From positions 124,001 through 188,000 of the forward strand of contig CAZPQM010000003.1 of NCBI GenBank assembly GCA_964588995.1: DNA of 64,000 nt, given 5' to 3'. A program made the position numbers and the translations under genes. The stretch's first letter is position 1. The number at the start of each line of letters is the position of its first letter. Source of the DNA: CAZPQM01 sp964588995. GTDB lineage: Bacteria > Pseudomonadota > Alphaproteobacteria > Rickettsiales > UBA8987. This document shows positions 33,209-40,793 of the stretch, piece by piece. The notes beneath the pieces are model-generated. The model ran no database searches. It saw only the letters and a program-made list of their open reading frames with translations, and was not told where the DNA came from.

Positions 33209-34526
33209 AATATTTTACCGAGTTCAATTTCTGAGTGTACAGCACGCGCGGATTATTTCTATCCTTTATCGTACGCAACTCCCAAATAGTATTACCTTCC
33301 TCATCCACCTGTAAGACGGTTCCGGTTTCAGACGAAGAAACTATCATTGTGCCATCCGCTAAGCGCTTAGAATATCCGCGCCAATAGCTATATAGGTCTT
33401 TACCCAGCGGAGGTACGTAGATGTTACGCGTAATTTCAGTGCGCGGGTTATATTCCAGAATGCGTATATTTGGCACGGCAGCGGCATGCTCACCTTTATC
33501 TGCAATGATCTGATAGCCGTCATTATCATAGATAACGATGTTGCCCTCATTATTCATGCGGACATGATGCTGATGTTTCCATGGACCTTTACGCGCCCAC
33601 ACGACTTTTTGTGTAGAGGGGCGGACTATTGCAATGGTACTGTTGCCACGCAAGGAAACCAGCAGATCCCCTGCCTCAACAAAAGGCAGCGTACTAGCTT
33701 GTTCTGCGGTAATATAATCAATGGAATTCAGATGAATCGGATCATATACGGCTTCGTTGTGCCAAACAGTTTCCTGCGGGGTAATGTCAATGGCGAAGCT
33801 GTTCAGGTAAATAGCGTAATCGGAATCGCGAAACATCTTTTCCACGGGTATGGAGTCAAGCATCACCCCATCCGTAGAGACAATTTGAATCAGGCCGGTT
33901 ATAACACTCGCATTGGTCGCACGCGTCTGGTCAATTTCCTCGAAGCTCTCTTCCAAGGCTGAACCGACCGAATAGATATTGCCGTCCTCCGCCAGGATCA
34001 TATCATGATGGAAAAGTCCCGGTATTTCCCACAATATTTCACCATCCTTATTCATTCGGGCGATACGTTGCCCACGGTAATTATTCATTTCCATAATGGA
34101 CTCGGAGAAAATGACATCACCGTTGGGAAATAATACGGCATCTTCCACTGTAAATACGGCGCGTTTCGTGTCAAGGTTCTGTAGTTGATGTTTCTCCAGC
34201 GTAATAGGATTAGAAATTTTTTTATCAATATGCCATTCATGAACAACTTCGCCCTGATGATCAACCAGCGCGAGCGCAGGATTATTGATATAGAGCGGGC
34301 TTAGCAAAACGTACCCATTATGAACGCGTTTCGGGTCGTCCGTCCAGCTTGTAAGTTCCGTTGTAATATTCTTGGAGGTCTCGGCCTGCAGGGCAGAAGA
34401 TAGCATCTGATCAAACTTTACGAAATAAAACGACGCTTTAGGGTGTTGCCCGAGCATAAGCCCAATGCCAAATGCAATCAGGCAATAAAACAGAACGAGT
34501 AAAATGGTAGCAATTTTATAAAGCAT
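33177..34526 (-). CDS. Arylsulfotransferase (ASST)-like membrane-anchored protein
   Basis: ASST proteins are periplasmic beta-propellers that move sulfate between phenolic esters without PAPS through a histidine intermediate. The 449-residue protein has an N-terminal anchor (ATILLVLFYCLIAFGIGLML, about residues 6-25) and propeller-like repeats: GYVLLSPLYINNPALALVDH, DAVLFPNGDVIFSESIMEMN, GLFHHDMILAEDGNIYSVGS, and GPWKHQHHVRMNNEGNIVIY with clustered His residues. It resembles the Arylsulfotran_2 group, whose members are mostly uncharacterised. The adjacent PAPS-type sulfotransferase supports a sulfur-transfer theme. Confidence 0.75.
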   Translation of the reverse strand: MLYKIATILLVLFYCLIAFGIGLMLGQHPKASFYFVKFDQMLSSALQAETSKNITTELTSWTDDPKRVHNGYVLLSPLYINNPALALVDHQGEVVHEWHIDKKISNPITLEKHQLQNLDTKRAVFTVEDAVLFPNGDVIFSESIMEMNNYRGQRIARMNKDGEILWEIPGLFHHDMILAEDGNIYSVGSALEESFEEIDQTRATNASVITGLIQIVSTDGVMLDSIPVEKMFRDSDYAIYLNSFAIDITPQETVWHNEAVYDPIHLNSIDYITAEQASTLPFVEAGDLLVSLRGNSTIAIVRPSTQKVVWARKGPWKHQHHVRMNNEGNIVIYDNDGYQIIADKGEHAAAVPNIRILEYNPRTEITRNIYVPPLGKDLYSYWRGYSKRLADGTMIVSSSETGTVLQVDEEGNTIWELRTIKDRNNPRVLYTQKLNSVKYYAKDAINFLD

Positions 34527-34534
34527 AACGCATT

Positions 34535-34657
34535 TTAAGGCTGGATGGCATCAGGGGTGGTGCGATCGGGAATATACAGATCGTCCTTCACTCCGCAGGC
34601 GGATAGCAAAAGCCCGCTACAAAGGGCCAGAGTCATGAGTGTACTTAAACGTAACAT
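34535..34657 (-). CDS. lptM: LptM-like small lipoprotein
   Basis: This 40-residue ORF was found by reading the gap between two larger genes. It starts MLRLSTLMTLALCSGLLLSA with the lipobox LSAC at Cys21, and continues GVKDDLYIPDRTTPDAIQP. The pattern lipobox-Cys-Gly-x-Lys-x-x-Leu-Tyr-x-Pro is that of LptM (YifL), a lipoprotein that helps mature the LptDE lipopolysaccharide translocon. LptM-like genes are often found by argH or lysA in Proteobacteria, as here. GGAGACC upstream of the ATG may be the ribosome site. Confidence 0.8.
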   Translation of the reverse strand: MLRLSTLMTLALCSGLLLSACGVKDDLYIPDRTTPDAIQP

Positions 34658-34667
34658 GTTAGGTCTC

Positions 34668-35018
34668 CTAATAATTCGGTATTCGCGAGTGAGGGGCTAG
34701 CTGAAATTCTTTTCGGCTGCTTTGCGAGCGCACGAAGAAGGCCCGGAGTCGTGCCTGACGTGCCGCTTCCATCTCTTCCTCTGTCATCTGTTCCTCCTCG
34801 TCATCGTCGTCATTATTATTCTGATCGTTGCCTTGCGGTAACTTGCAGAAGCCGGTTATCTCATCACAAAAAAAACCATCTGCCGTGCCACCACAGGCGG
34901 ATAGTAGAGACATAGAGGCAAGCGTCATCACGAGGAGACACAGCCGATGAAGTGATCTCGTGACGCGACTGCTTCCAAAGATTGCTTCGCTATGCTCGCA
35001 ATGACTAATATCACTCAT
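34668..35018 (-). CDS. Asp/Glu-rich lipoprotein with repeat-encoded signal peptide
   Basis: The frame starts at ATG 35018, which overlaps the argH stop as ATGA. A lipobox LLSAC gives Cys42. The tail is CGGTADGFFCDEITGFCKLP followed by an acidic stretch (NNNDDDDEEEQMTEEEMEAA). Two dispersed repeat units (34979-35005 and 34923-34964) encode about residues 4-32, including most of the basic and hydrophobic part of the signal. A later start at Met31 would leave too short a signal, so the repeat-encoded part is probably translated. The function is unknown. Confidence 0.72.
   Translation of the reverse strand: MSDISHCEHSEAIFGSSRVTRSLHRLCLLVMTLASMSLLSACGGTADGFFCDEITGFCKLPQGNDQNNNDDDDEEEQMTEEEMEAARQARLRAFFVRSQSSRKEFQLAPHSRIPNY
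34923..35005. repeat. Two dispersed palindromic repeats inside the lipoprotein 5' end
   Basis: On the minus strand GTCATTGCGAGCATAGCGAA...GCAATCT (35005-34979) is a copy of the CATTGCGAG family. GTCACGAGATCACTTCATCG...CTCCTCGTGATGACG (34964-34923) matches the CCTGAGATCACC...CTCGTGATGACG family seen at 25060-25102. Both lie within an open reading frame. Confidence 0.75.
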
Positions 35019-36418
35019 GCCGTCAACCCATAGGCTTTTGCAGCGCGGCTTAGCGCATCTTTCACCTGTTCTGGTGCCGTACCGCCATAACTCGTGCGGC
35101 TGCTGACGGAGGCTTCTACGCTCAGCACGGAAAAAACATCCTCCGTAATCCGCGGTTCAATTGACTGCATTTCATCTAATGACAACGCATCCAGCCGTAC
35201 GCCTTTTTCGGCAGCTTTATTGACGATACGGCCTGTAATATGGTGGCATTCACGAAAAGGTAAACCCAGTACGCGTACGAGCCAATCAGCCAGATCGGTT
35301 GCGGTAGAAAAGCCTTGCTGCGCTGCAGCATGCATCGCATCTTTCTGCACGGTGATGTCTTCGAACATACCTTTCATAGCATTGAGACAGAGTTCCATAT
35401 TGGCCGCAGCGGCAAACACACATTCTTTATCTTCCTGCATGTCCTTGCTGTAGGCAAGTGGCAAGCCTTTCATCACGGTAAGCAGCTGCATCAGACTACC
35501 ATTAAACCGCCCGGTTTTGGCGCGTATCAATTCCGCTGCATCCGGGTTGCGCTTCTGTGGCATGATGGAAGAACCGGTTGTATAGCGCTCGGAGAGTGTA
35601 ATAAACTGAAATCCGCTGGAAACAAACAGGACGAGCTCTTCCGACAAACGTGAAAGATGGGTGCCCAGAATGGCTGACGTCGAAAGATACTCCAGCGCAA
35701 AATCCCGCGCGGAGACGGAATCGAGTGAATTTTCCGTGGGCTTATGGAATCCGAGCGTTTCCGCTGTTTGATGTCGATCAATCGGGAAAGAGGTGCCGGC
35801 AAGCGCGGCGGCGCCGAGCGGGCATTCATTTGCGCGTTCTTTGCAATCAGTAAGGCGACCCCGATCACGCCCGAACATCTCGATATAAGCGTGCAGATGG
35901 TGGCCAAAGGTAACGGGTTGCGCCGTTTGCAGGTGGGTGTAGCCCGGCATAACCGTGTCGGTATGGTCCTTAGCGATATCATAGAGCGCCTGCTGCAGGC
36001 CGTGCAGTAGGCCATCCAGCCGGGCGCAGCTATCCAGCAGCCAGAGGCGGAAATCGGTAGCCACCTGATCGTTTCGGGAACGCGCGGTATGGAGTTTACC
36101 GGCCACCTCGCCAATCTTTTCTTTGAGTGCAGCTTCGATATTCATATGAATATCCTCAAGCGCGGCACGGAAGCTAAAATGACCGGCCTCAATATCCTGC
36201 TCAATGGCGGAAAGCCCTCGGGTAATCTGCTCGGCTTCCTCTTCCGTTAAAATATTTTGCTTTGCCAGCATGGAAACATGTGCTTTCGAGCCCGAAATAT
36301 CCTGTCGGTAGAGCGCTTTATCGACCTCGATTGATTGATTGATCGCTTCCATCACCTCAGATGGGCCGCCGGAAAAATGGCCTCCCCACATCGGGTTCGC
36401 TGAAGCTTTTCTTGTCAT
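35015..36418 (-). CDS. argH: Argininosuccinate lyase
   Basis: ArgH splits argininosuccinate into arginine and fumarate. The 467-residue protein starts MTRKASANPMWGGHFSGGPS and contains EDIHMNIEAALKEKIG, LHTARSRNDQVATDFRLWLL, GYTHLQTAQPVTFGHHLHAY and the fumarase-family signature TTGSSIMPQKRNPDAAE with the catalytic Ser loop. Its length is standard. It is divergent from the tlpA-like gene and heads the minus-strand run ending in lysA. argG lies far away at 60 kb. Confidence 0.97.
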   Translation of the reverse strand: MTRKASANPMWGGHFSGGPSEVMEAINQSIEVDKALYRQDISGSKAHVSMLAKQNILTEEEAEQITRGLSAIEQDIEAGHFSFRAALEDIHMNIEAALKEKIGEVAGKLHTARSRNDQVATDFRLWLLDSCARLDGLLHGLQQALYDIAKDHTDTVMPGYTHLQTAQPVTFGHHLHAYIEMFGRDRGRLTDCKERANECPLGAAALAGTSFPIDRHQTAETLGFHKPTENSLDSVSARDFALEYLSTSAILGTHLSRLSEELVLFVSSGFQFITLSERYTTGSSIMPQKRNPDAAELIRAKTGRFNGSLMQLLTVMKGLPLAYSKDMQEDKECVFAAAANMELCLNAMKGMFEDITVQKDAMHAAAQQGFSTATDLADWLVRVLGLPFRECHHITGRIVNKAAEKGVRLDALSLDEMQSIEPRITEDVFSVLSVEASVSSRTSYGGTAPEQVKDALSRAAKAYGLTA

Positions 36419-36473
36419 ATGCCATGCAACGTGTAATAGTTATAAACAGCAGAATTGATACTGGATTTGTACC

Positions 36474-37022
36474 ATGATGAAAACCACAAAATGGCTTTTT
36501 AGCATAGGATTACTGCTTTTTTCGCTTCCGCTGCAGGCGCAAGAGGGGGGCGCTGCAACTGATTTGCAAACCCGCCTCGATAAAGTTTTGCAAGAAGCGG
36601 GTAAGGGGGATCAGCCGGCGCCATCGATTCCCTTTACGGCAGCTGAAGGCGAGAAAACCCTGCATGATTTTAACGGTAAGGTGGTTCTTGTTAATTTCTG
36701 GGCGACTTGGTGCCCGCCCTGCATCAAGGAAATGCCGATGTTAGAACAGTTGTCCGAGGACTATGCCGATGAGGGATTTGAAGTGGTAGCGATATCCATT
36801 GACTTTAAAGGGTTTGAAACCGCGAATAAGTTCTTGAAACGGCATAATATCGATCTAGCTACCTATGCTGACCGGAAAACGCGTTTATATGATGCGTTTG
36901 CAGCGGATGGATTGCCCTTTAGTGTGTTGATTGACCGGAAAGGAAACATGATAGAGCGGTTTCACGGTTTTTTTGACTGGGGTGCAACTGAAATGCGTGC
37001 AAAAATCGACAAGTTATTGTAA
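36474..37022 (+). CDS. tlpA: TlpA/ResA-type periplasmic thiol-disulfide protein
   Basis: The 182-residue protein has a signal peptide (WLFSIGLLLFSLPLQAQ, cut near LQA-Q) and a thioredoxin fold with KVVLVNFWATWCPPCIKEMP, so Cys-Pro-Pro-Cys is the active site. VVAISIDFKGFETANKFLKR is the insertion typical of TlpA-like reductases, and GLPFSVLIDRKGNMIERFHG has the cis-Pro. It probably reduces cysteines of cytochrome c or copper-protein precursors. The divergent placement beside argH is common in Alphaproteobacteria. Confidence 0.9.
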   Translation: MMKTTKWLFSIGLLLFSLPLQAQEGGAATDLQTRLDKVLQEAGKGDQPAPSIPFTAAEGEKTLHDFNGKVVLVNFWATWCPPCIKEMPMLEQLSEDYADEGFEVVAISIDFKGFETANKFLKRHNIDLATYADRKTRLYDAFAADGLPFSVLIDRKGNMIERFHGFFDWGATEMRAKIDKLL

Positions 37023-37055
37023 AATCATAGTATTGTTAATAAGGGGTAAAGAAGA

Positions 37056-37568
37056 GTGGTTCTCTACATGCAGGATGCACTTGCAAATAATCCGCTAAAA
37101 TCATTTAACGTATTGATCGTTGATAATGATGTAAAACTGGTACGTTTACTTCGAAATATCCTGCATGCGTTCGGTTTTACTTCGATTGACGTGGCCTCTG
37201 ACGGTTCTGAGGCCTTTGAAAAAATGGAAGAGAGCAAGTATGATATTATCGTACTTGACTGGGTAATGGAGCCGATGGACGGGTTGTCATTTGTGCAAAA
37301 ATTACGTGATGATGAAACAAACAAAAATATTTTTGCTCATGTGATTATGCTAAGTGGTAGAGCTGAGCGTGAAAATATTATGAAAGCGCGCGATGCCGGC
37401 GTGACGGAGTTTATGGCTAAGCCGTTCTCGATTGCTGGTTTTCGGGAGCGGATTATTTCGGTGATAGAATCGCCTCGTGAGTTTGTGATAGCGCCGACCT
37501 ATGCTGGTCCTTCTCGCAGGCGGCGTAATCTACCCCCTCCGGATGGGGTAGATCGGAGAGAAGTATGA
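37056..37568 (+). CDS. Single-domain CheY-like response regulator
   Basis: The receiver has FNVLIVDNDVKLVRLLRNIL (Asp-Asn-Asp acid pocket), YDIIVLDWVMEPMDGLSFVQ with the phosphoacceptor Asp, HVIMLSGRA with the Ser/Thr switch, and GVTEFMAKPFSIAGF with the essential Lys. The protein is 170 residues from GTG 37056 (AAGGGG upstream), or 166 from ATG 37068. After the receiver a basic tail (PSRRRRNLPPPDG) has no output domain. It overlaps the Hpt-like gene by four bases, and that gene overlaps nadK by four, so the three make one coupled operon. Confidence 0.88.
   Translation: MVLYMQDALANNPLKSFNVLIVDNDVKLVRLLRNILHAFGFTSIDVASDGSEAFEKMEESKYDIIVLDWVMEPMDGLSFVQKLRDDETNKNIFAHVIMLSGRAERENIMKARDAGVTEFMAKPFSIAGFRERIISVIESPREFVIAPTYAGPSRRRRNLPPPDGVDRREV
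37528..37553 (+). repeat. Perfect hairpin at the response-regulator end, before the next ribosome site
   Basis: ATCTACCCC and GGGGTAGAT form a perfect 9-bp stem with the 8-base loop CTCCGGAT. It lies inside the response-regulator coding end, two bases before GAGAG, the ribosome site of the downstream ATG at 37565. It could hide that site until ribosomes translating the upstream gene open the stem. Confidence 0.6.
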
Positions 37569-38071
37569 TTCGCGAACCTAAAATTAAGCAGGTCAAAGAC
37601 GATGTCTATATCCGCGAAAAGGATATGGAGCTGATTTCGCGTCTGGGGGGTGCTAATCTGCGTAACCTCATAGGTGAGAAGCAGATGCGCAATGCCAGCG
37701 AAAAAGTAGAGAATATGGGTAATGAATATGTGGATGAGGCGTGTCTTGAAGTAGCGGCACTTTTTGCGGCCTATGAATCCTTTACGCTCGGTCAGGATAA
37801 GGCGGCCTATAGTTTTCATGATTTCATTGATAGGGTGCTGAATATTAAAAGCATGGCAGGCATGTTCGGTTATCCACTGGCAACGACTATTGCGCATTCA
37901 CTCTATATTTTTTGTGAAAAAAGTTTATTCGATGATCAGCGGGAGTTGGATGTAATTCGGCTGCACATCGTGATGTTGGAGCGCATTTTTATGGATCGCG
38001 TGCAGGATGATGGTGGAGAGCTGGGACGTGAAATAGTCAAGCAGCTCAGGCAGGTTACGAGCCATCTATGA
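37565..38071 (+). CDS. Hpt-like protein lacking the phosphoacceptor His
   Basis: The 168-residue helical protein contains FHDFIDRVLNIKSMAGMFGY and PLATTIAHSLYIFCE (about residues 82-116). This aligns with the alphaproteobacterial Hpt pattern His-Asp-Ile-Lys-Gly-x-Ala-x-x-Phe-Gly-Tyr-Pro-Leu, but has Leu-Asn where the phosphorylated His-Asp should be. It may therefore be a non-phosphorylated partner or inhibitor of the response regulator encoded just upstream. Overlaps of four bases on both sides tie it to that gene and to nadK. The fold call is inference. Confidence 0.65.
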   Translation: MIREPKIKQVKDDVYIREKDMELISRLGGANLRNLIGEKQMRNASEKVENMGNEYVDEACLEVAALFAAYESFTLGQDKAAYSFHDFIDRVLNIKSMAGMFGYPLATTIAHSLYIFCEKSLFDDQRELDVIRLHIVMLERIFMDRVQDDGGELGREIVKQLRQVTSHL

Positions 38072-38862
38072 CAAAGGTGACTCCTGACGCCATTGCGGTC
38101 ATCGCCGATAAAGATCCGAGTGCGCAAGAGGCTCAGGAAGTGCTTGCCGGTAAATACGGGTTTGAGGAATTACCCCGGCTCGGCTGTCCCACCGAGGCCA
38201 AACTGATTATTGTGCTCGGTGGCGATGGCTTTATGCTCCACACGCTGCATCAATGTATGAGCAAGGGGCTGAACATGTTCGGTATGAATACCGGCACGGT
38301 TGGGTTCCTGATGAATGAATACGATCCCGAGAATTTACTTGAGCGCATTGAAAAAGCACAGCTAACTGAAATTCACCCTCTACGTATGCGGGCTATTACC
38401 GAATCGGGCGAAGTGCATGAGAAGCTTGCCATTAATGAAGTTTCGTTGCTGCGAAGCAGCGGCCAGGCCGCGAAAATCCGGGTCACGGTGGATGATGCCG
38501 TCGTGATGGAGGAGTTGGTGGCAGATGGAGTGCTGGTGGCAACGCCGGCAGGCTCGAGCGCGTATAATTTTTCCGTAGGCGGTCCGATTATGCCGCTCAA
38601 AAGCAACCTGATCGCGCTAACGCCGATTGCGCCGTTTCGTCCGAGGCGCTGGCGTGGAGCGTTGTTGCCCCATAACAGCATCATTCAGTTCGATATTCTA
38701 AAGCATTATAAGCGGCCCGTGAACGCGGTAGCGGATTTCAAAGAGGTAGGGAGCATAACTTCGGTCACGGTAGAGGAGTTTCACGATGTAAAAATTCGTA
38801 TGTTGTTTGATAAAGGCCACTCGCTGGAAGAACGCATCCTGCGCGAGCAATTTACCGCATAA
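38068..38862 (+). CDS. nadK: NAD kinase
   Basis: NadK phosphorylates NAD to NADP. The 264-residue protein has KLIIVLGGDGFMLHTLHQCM with the Gly-Gly-Asp-Gly motif near residue 51, FGMNTGTVGFLMNEYDPENL with the family NTGxxGFLM signature, and ELVADGVLVATPAGSSAYNF, SVGGPIMPL with the Gly-rich conserved region. It is somewhat shorter than E. coli NadK (292), as in many Alphaproteobacteria. The ATG overlaps the Hpt-like stop as ATGA. Confidence 0.95.
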   Translation: MTKVTPDAIAVIADKDPSAQEAQEVLAGKYGFEELPRLGCPTEAKLIIVLGGDGFMLHTLHQCMSKGLNMFGMNTGTVGFLMNEYDPENLLERIEKAQLTEIHPLRMRAITESGEVHEKLAINEVSLLRSSGQAAKIRVTVDDAVVMEELVADGVLVATPAGSSAYNFSVGGPIMPLKSNLIALTPIAPFRPRRWRGALLPHNSIIQFDILKHYKRPVNAVADFKEVGSITSVTVEEFHDVKIRMLFDKGHSLEERILREQFTA

Positions 38863-38894
38863 AAAAACCCCGCCCTGCACGGATGCAAGGCGGG
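38861..38894 (-). terminator. Rho-independent terminator of the 46-residue ORF transcript
   Basis: The stem CCCGCC/GGCGGG with inner TGCA/TGCA pairing and a four-base loop (38869-38894) is followed, in minus-strand sense, by seven U residues (38867-38861). The U-run points away from nadK and thus serves a minus-strand transcript coming from 39154. It may also slow plus-strand transcription from nadK. Confidence 0.8.
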
Positions 38895-38951
38895 TGATTC
38901 TCCCTCTAAGCGTCAATCATGTTGCAAATAACCTATCCTATAGGGCAGTTT

Positions 38952-39007
38952 GCTGCTATCCGGCTTCCGGCCATCCCCTGTCAATTTCCAGCCTGCCAGA
39001 TAGCAAC
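38952..39007 (-). other. Inverted repeat in the 3' region of the small ORF transcript
   Basis: GCTGCTATCCGGC (38952-38964) and GCCAGATAGCAAC (38995-39007) pair over 13 positions with two mismatches or wobbles. The right arm lies 6 bases past the stop of the small minus-strand ORF and the terminator follows at 38894, so a transcript would carry two hairpins after its coding part. It could be an mRNA-derived small RNA. Confidence 0.5.
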
Positions 39008-39013
39008 GCTGTA

Positions 39014-39154
39014 TTAGAAATTATATGAACGAAGGACGTCGCTCATTTGATTCGACTTATTAAAGCCTTCATATTCATGCTTGAACATCACATCCAGATC
39101 GGCAAATAAGTCGTCCTCATGCATGTCATTCAGTTTTACTTCATATTCTTCCAT
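39014..39154 (-). CDS. Small acidic protein, 46 residues, function unknown
   Basis: This ORF reads MEEYEVKLNDMHEDDLFADL, then DVMFKHEYEGFNKSNQMSDV and ends LRSYNF. GAGGAG lies 7 bases before the ATG, a strong ribosome site, and the transcript has a proper terminator downstream. The protein is acidic, with Asp/Glu-rich helix-forming parts and no membrane segment or signal. No family is known to me. The combination of ribosome site, terminator and a compact frame makes a real gene likely. Confidence 0.65.
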   Translation of the reverse strand: MEEYEVKLNDMHEDDLFADLDVMFKHEYEGFNKSNQMSDVLRSYNF

Positions 39155-39376
39155 GGTGTTACTCCTCAAAAAATGTTTCATCACAACAACGAAAAGCCAG
39201 TATACGGAGTAATGTTTAAGAAAGATTTAACGGGATGCATTTTTATGCGGCATTTTCAGCACAAAATGCACACTGTTTATTAACGTTTGAGGCAGCATAC
39301 GGCTCAAAGCCCTAGAAAAGCAGGATAAAAGGTTAAGAAATAAAGGTATGATAAAAAGCAGAAAAAAAGGGTTTTT
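39155..39376. other. Gene-free AT-rich region between the small ORF and the rimK-like gene
   Basis: This 222-base region has no open frame of note. It is AT-rich and holds short A-runs near 39345-39370 before the rimK-like stop on the minus strand. It must contain the promoter of the small minus-strand ORF; TATACT on the minus strand (39196-39201) is the best -10 candidate, with no clear -35. Confidence 0.5.
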
Positions 39377-40765
39377 CTATATTTCAGCTGCCTTTCCGCC
39401 TTTGGAAACCTCTTTTTCGATACATTCGATCATCAATGCGGCAATATCTTTACCGGTGGCGGTCTCGACGCCCTCCAACCCGGGTGAGGAGTTAACCTCG
39501 AGAATTTTGGGCCCATCATCGGAACGAATGATATCAACACCCGCCACTTTCAGCCCGACGACCTTGGCCGCCTTAATCGCAAGCTTACGTTCGGCAGCGG
39601 TGAGTTTCACATTTTCCGCATGGCCCCCGAGATGTAGATTAGCACGGAATTCTCCGGGCGCTGCTACACGCTGAATGGAGGCGACCACCTTCCCGTCAAT
39701 TACAAAACAGCGTATGTCTTTACCACCGGCTTCTTTAATAAACTCCTGAGCAAGAATATGCGCATCCAGGCTTTTAAACGCGTTAATGACCGATTCAGCT
39801 GCTTTCGCCGTTTCCGCCAGCACCACTCCACGTCCTTGCGCGCCTTCCAGCAATTTCACAACGACCGGAGCGCCGCCGACATGTTGCACGAGGTCTTTCG
39901 TATCCTCAATGGAGTGCGCGAAGCTGGTCACCGGCATATTCACACCTTTCCGCGCCATCATCTGCAGGGTGCGGAGCTTATCCCGGCTGCGCGCAATCGC
40001 AACCGAATCATTCAGGCAATAGGCGCCCATCGTCTGAAACTGTCGTACCACCGCGCAACCATAAAAGGTCATGGACGGGCGGATGCGTGGAATAACGGCT
40101 TCCACATCACCAAGCTCTTCTCCCCCGCGGTAATATACCATGGGATTATTGGCCGTAATGTTCATATAGCAGTTCTGCACACGGATGAATTGCATCTCAT
40201 GGCCGCGCTGTTTCCCCGCTTCGATAATGCGCTTATTCGAATAGAGGTCTGGATTATTCGCAAGCAAGGCAATCGAAAGCGGATTATGGTGTTTTTGCGT
40301 CGTACGGTAATAGCCGCGCGCTTCCTGTTCGCTGATGCGGCCCAGCTTGAAAGCTTCTTCAGGGTCAACCATAAGGCGGCCTTTCATGGCTTCGCGGCCG
40401 ATCAGCATACGATACCCCATGGAATCCCGGTTGGTCAGCGTGATTTCGATGGGCCAGCTTTCTCCGCCCAGCTGGAGTTGCGTTAGAATGACATGCCGTT
40501 TTTCGCTCTCGCCGCTCGAACTCTTAACCATGCGCCGGTCAATTACTTCGGCCTCACACCGCTTTACGATTTCCCGGTTACCCTGAATAGGATGGACGCG
40601 AAAACGTACATGGGGCTTGCCGTCCCGTTCAAAGGGCTGGATCTGATAAGCATGCAGCGCAGAGGTTTTGGCACCGGAATCCACCCTGGCCTTAACCGCC
40701 GGCAGGTTTAGTTCCGGCAGATTGCACCATTCTTCGCGGCCGATAACGGTTTTTTCAGACATCAC
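39377..40765 (-). CDS. RimB-like protease domain fused to RimK-type ATP-grasp ligase
   Basis: The 462-residue protein joins two parts. Residues about 1-145 match the RimB/DUF785 aspartyl-protease-like fold (VKARVDSGAKTSALHAYQIQ, RMLIGREAMKGRLMVDPEEA). Residues about 160-455 are RimK-like: KLRTLQMMARKGVNMPVTSF, GGAPVVVKLLEGAQGRGVVL, AQEFIKEAGGKDIRCFVIDG and GPKILEVNSSPGLEGVETAT with the ATP-grasp Glu and Asn. RimK adds glutamates to the C-terminus of ribosomal protein S6, but paralogues modify other targets, so the substrate is open. The fusion form is known elsewhere. Confidence 0.9.
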   Translation of the reverse strand: MMSEKTVIGREEWCNLPELNLPAVKARVDSGAKTSALHAYQIQPFERDGKPHVRFRVHPIQGNREIVKRCEAEVIDRRMVKSSSGESEKRHVILTQLQLGGESWPIEITLTNRDSMGYRMLIGREAMKGRLMVDPEEAFKLGRISEQEARGYYRTTQKHHNPLSIALLANNPDLYSNKRIIEAGKQRGHEMQFIRVQNCYMNITANNPMVYYRGGEELGDVEAVIPRIRPSMTFYGCAVVRQFQTMGAYCLNDSVAIARSRDKLRTLQMMARKGVNMPVTSFAHSIEDTKDLVQHVGGAPVVVKLLEGAQGRGVVLAETAKAAESVINAFKSLDAHILAQEFIKEAGGKDIRCFVIDGKVVASIQRVAAPGEFRANLHLGGHAENVKLTAAERKLAIKAAKVVGLKVAGVDIIRSDDGPKILEVNSSPGLEGVETATGKDIAALMIECIEKEVSKGGKAAEI

Positions 40766-40793
40766 ACATCCCTTTCGCTCATGCCCTCGCTGC

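Noticed and set aside
39758..40486. 242-codon frame antisense to the RimB-RimK fusion gene
   Set aside because: The opposite strand encodes a complete, motif-rich ATP-grasp protein. The frame is a shadow caused by codon bias.
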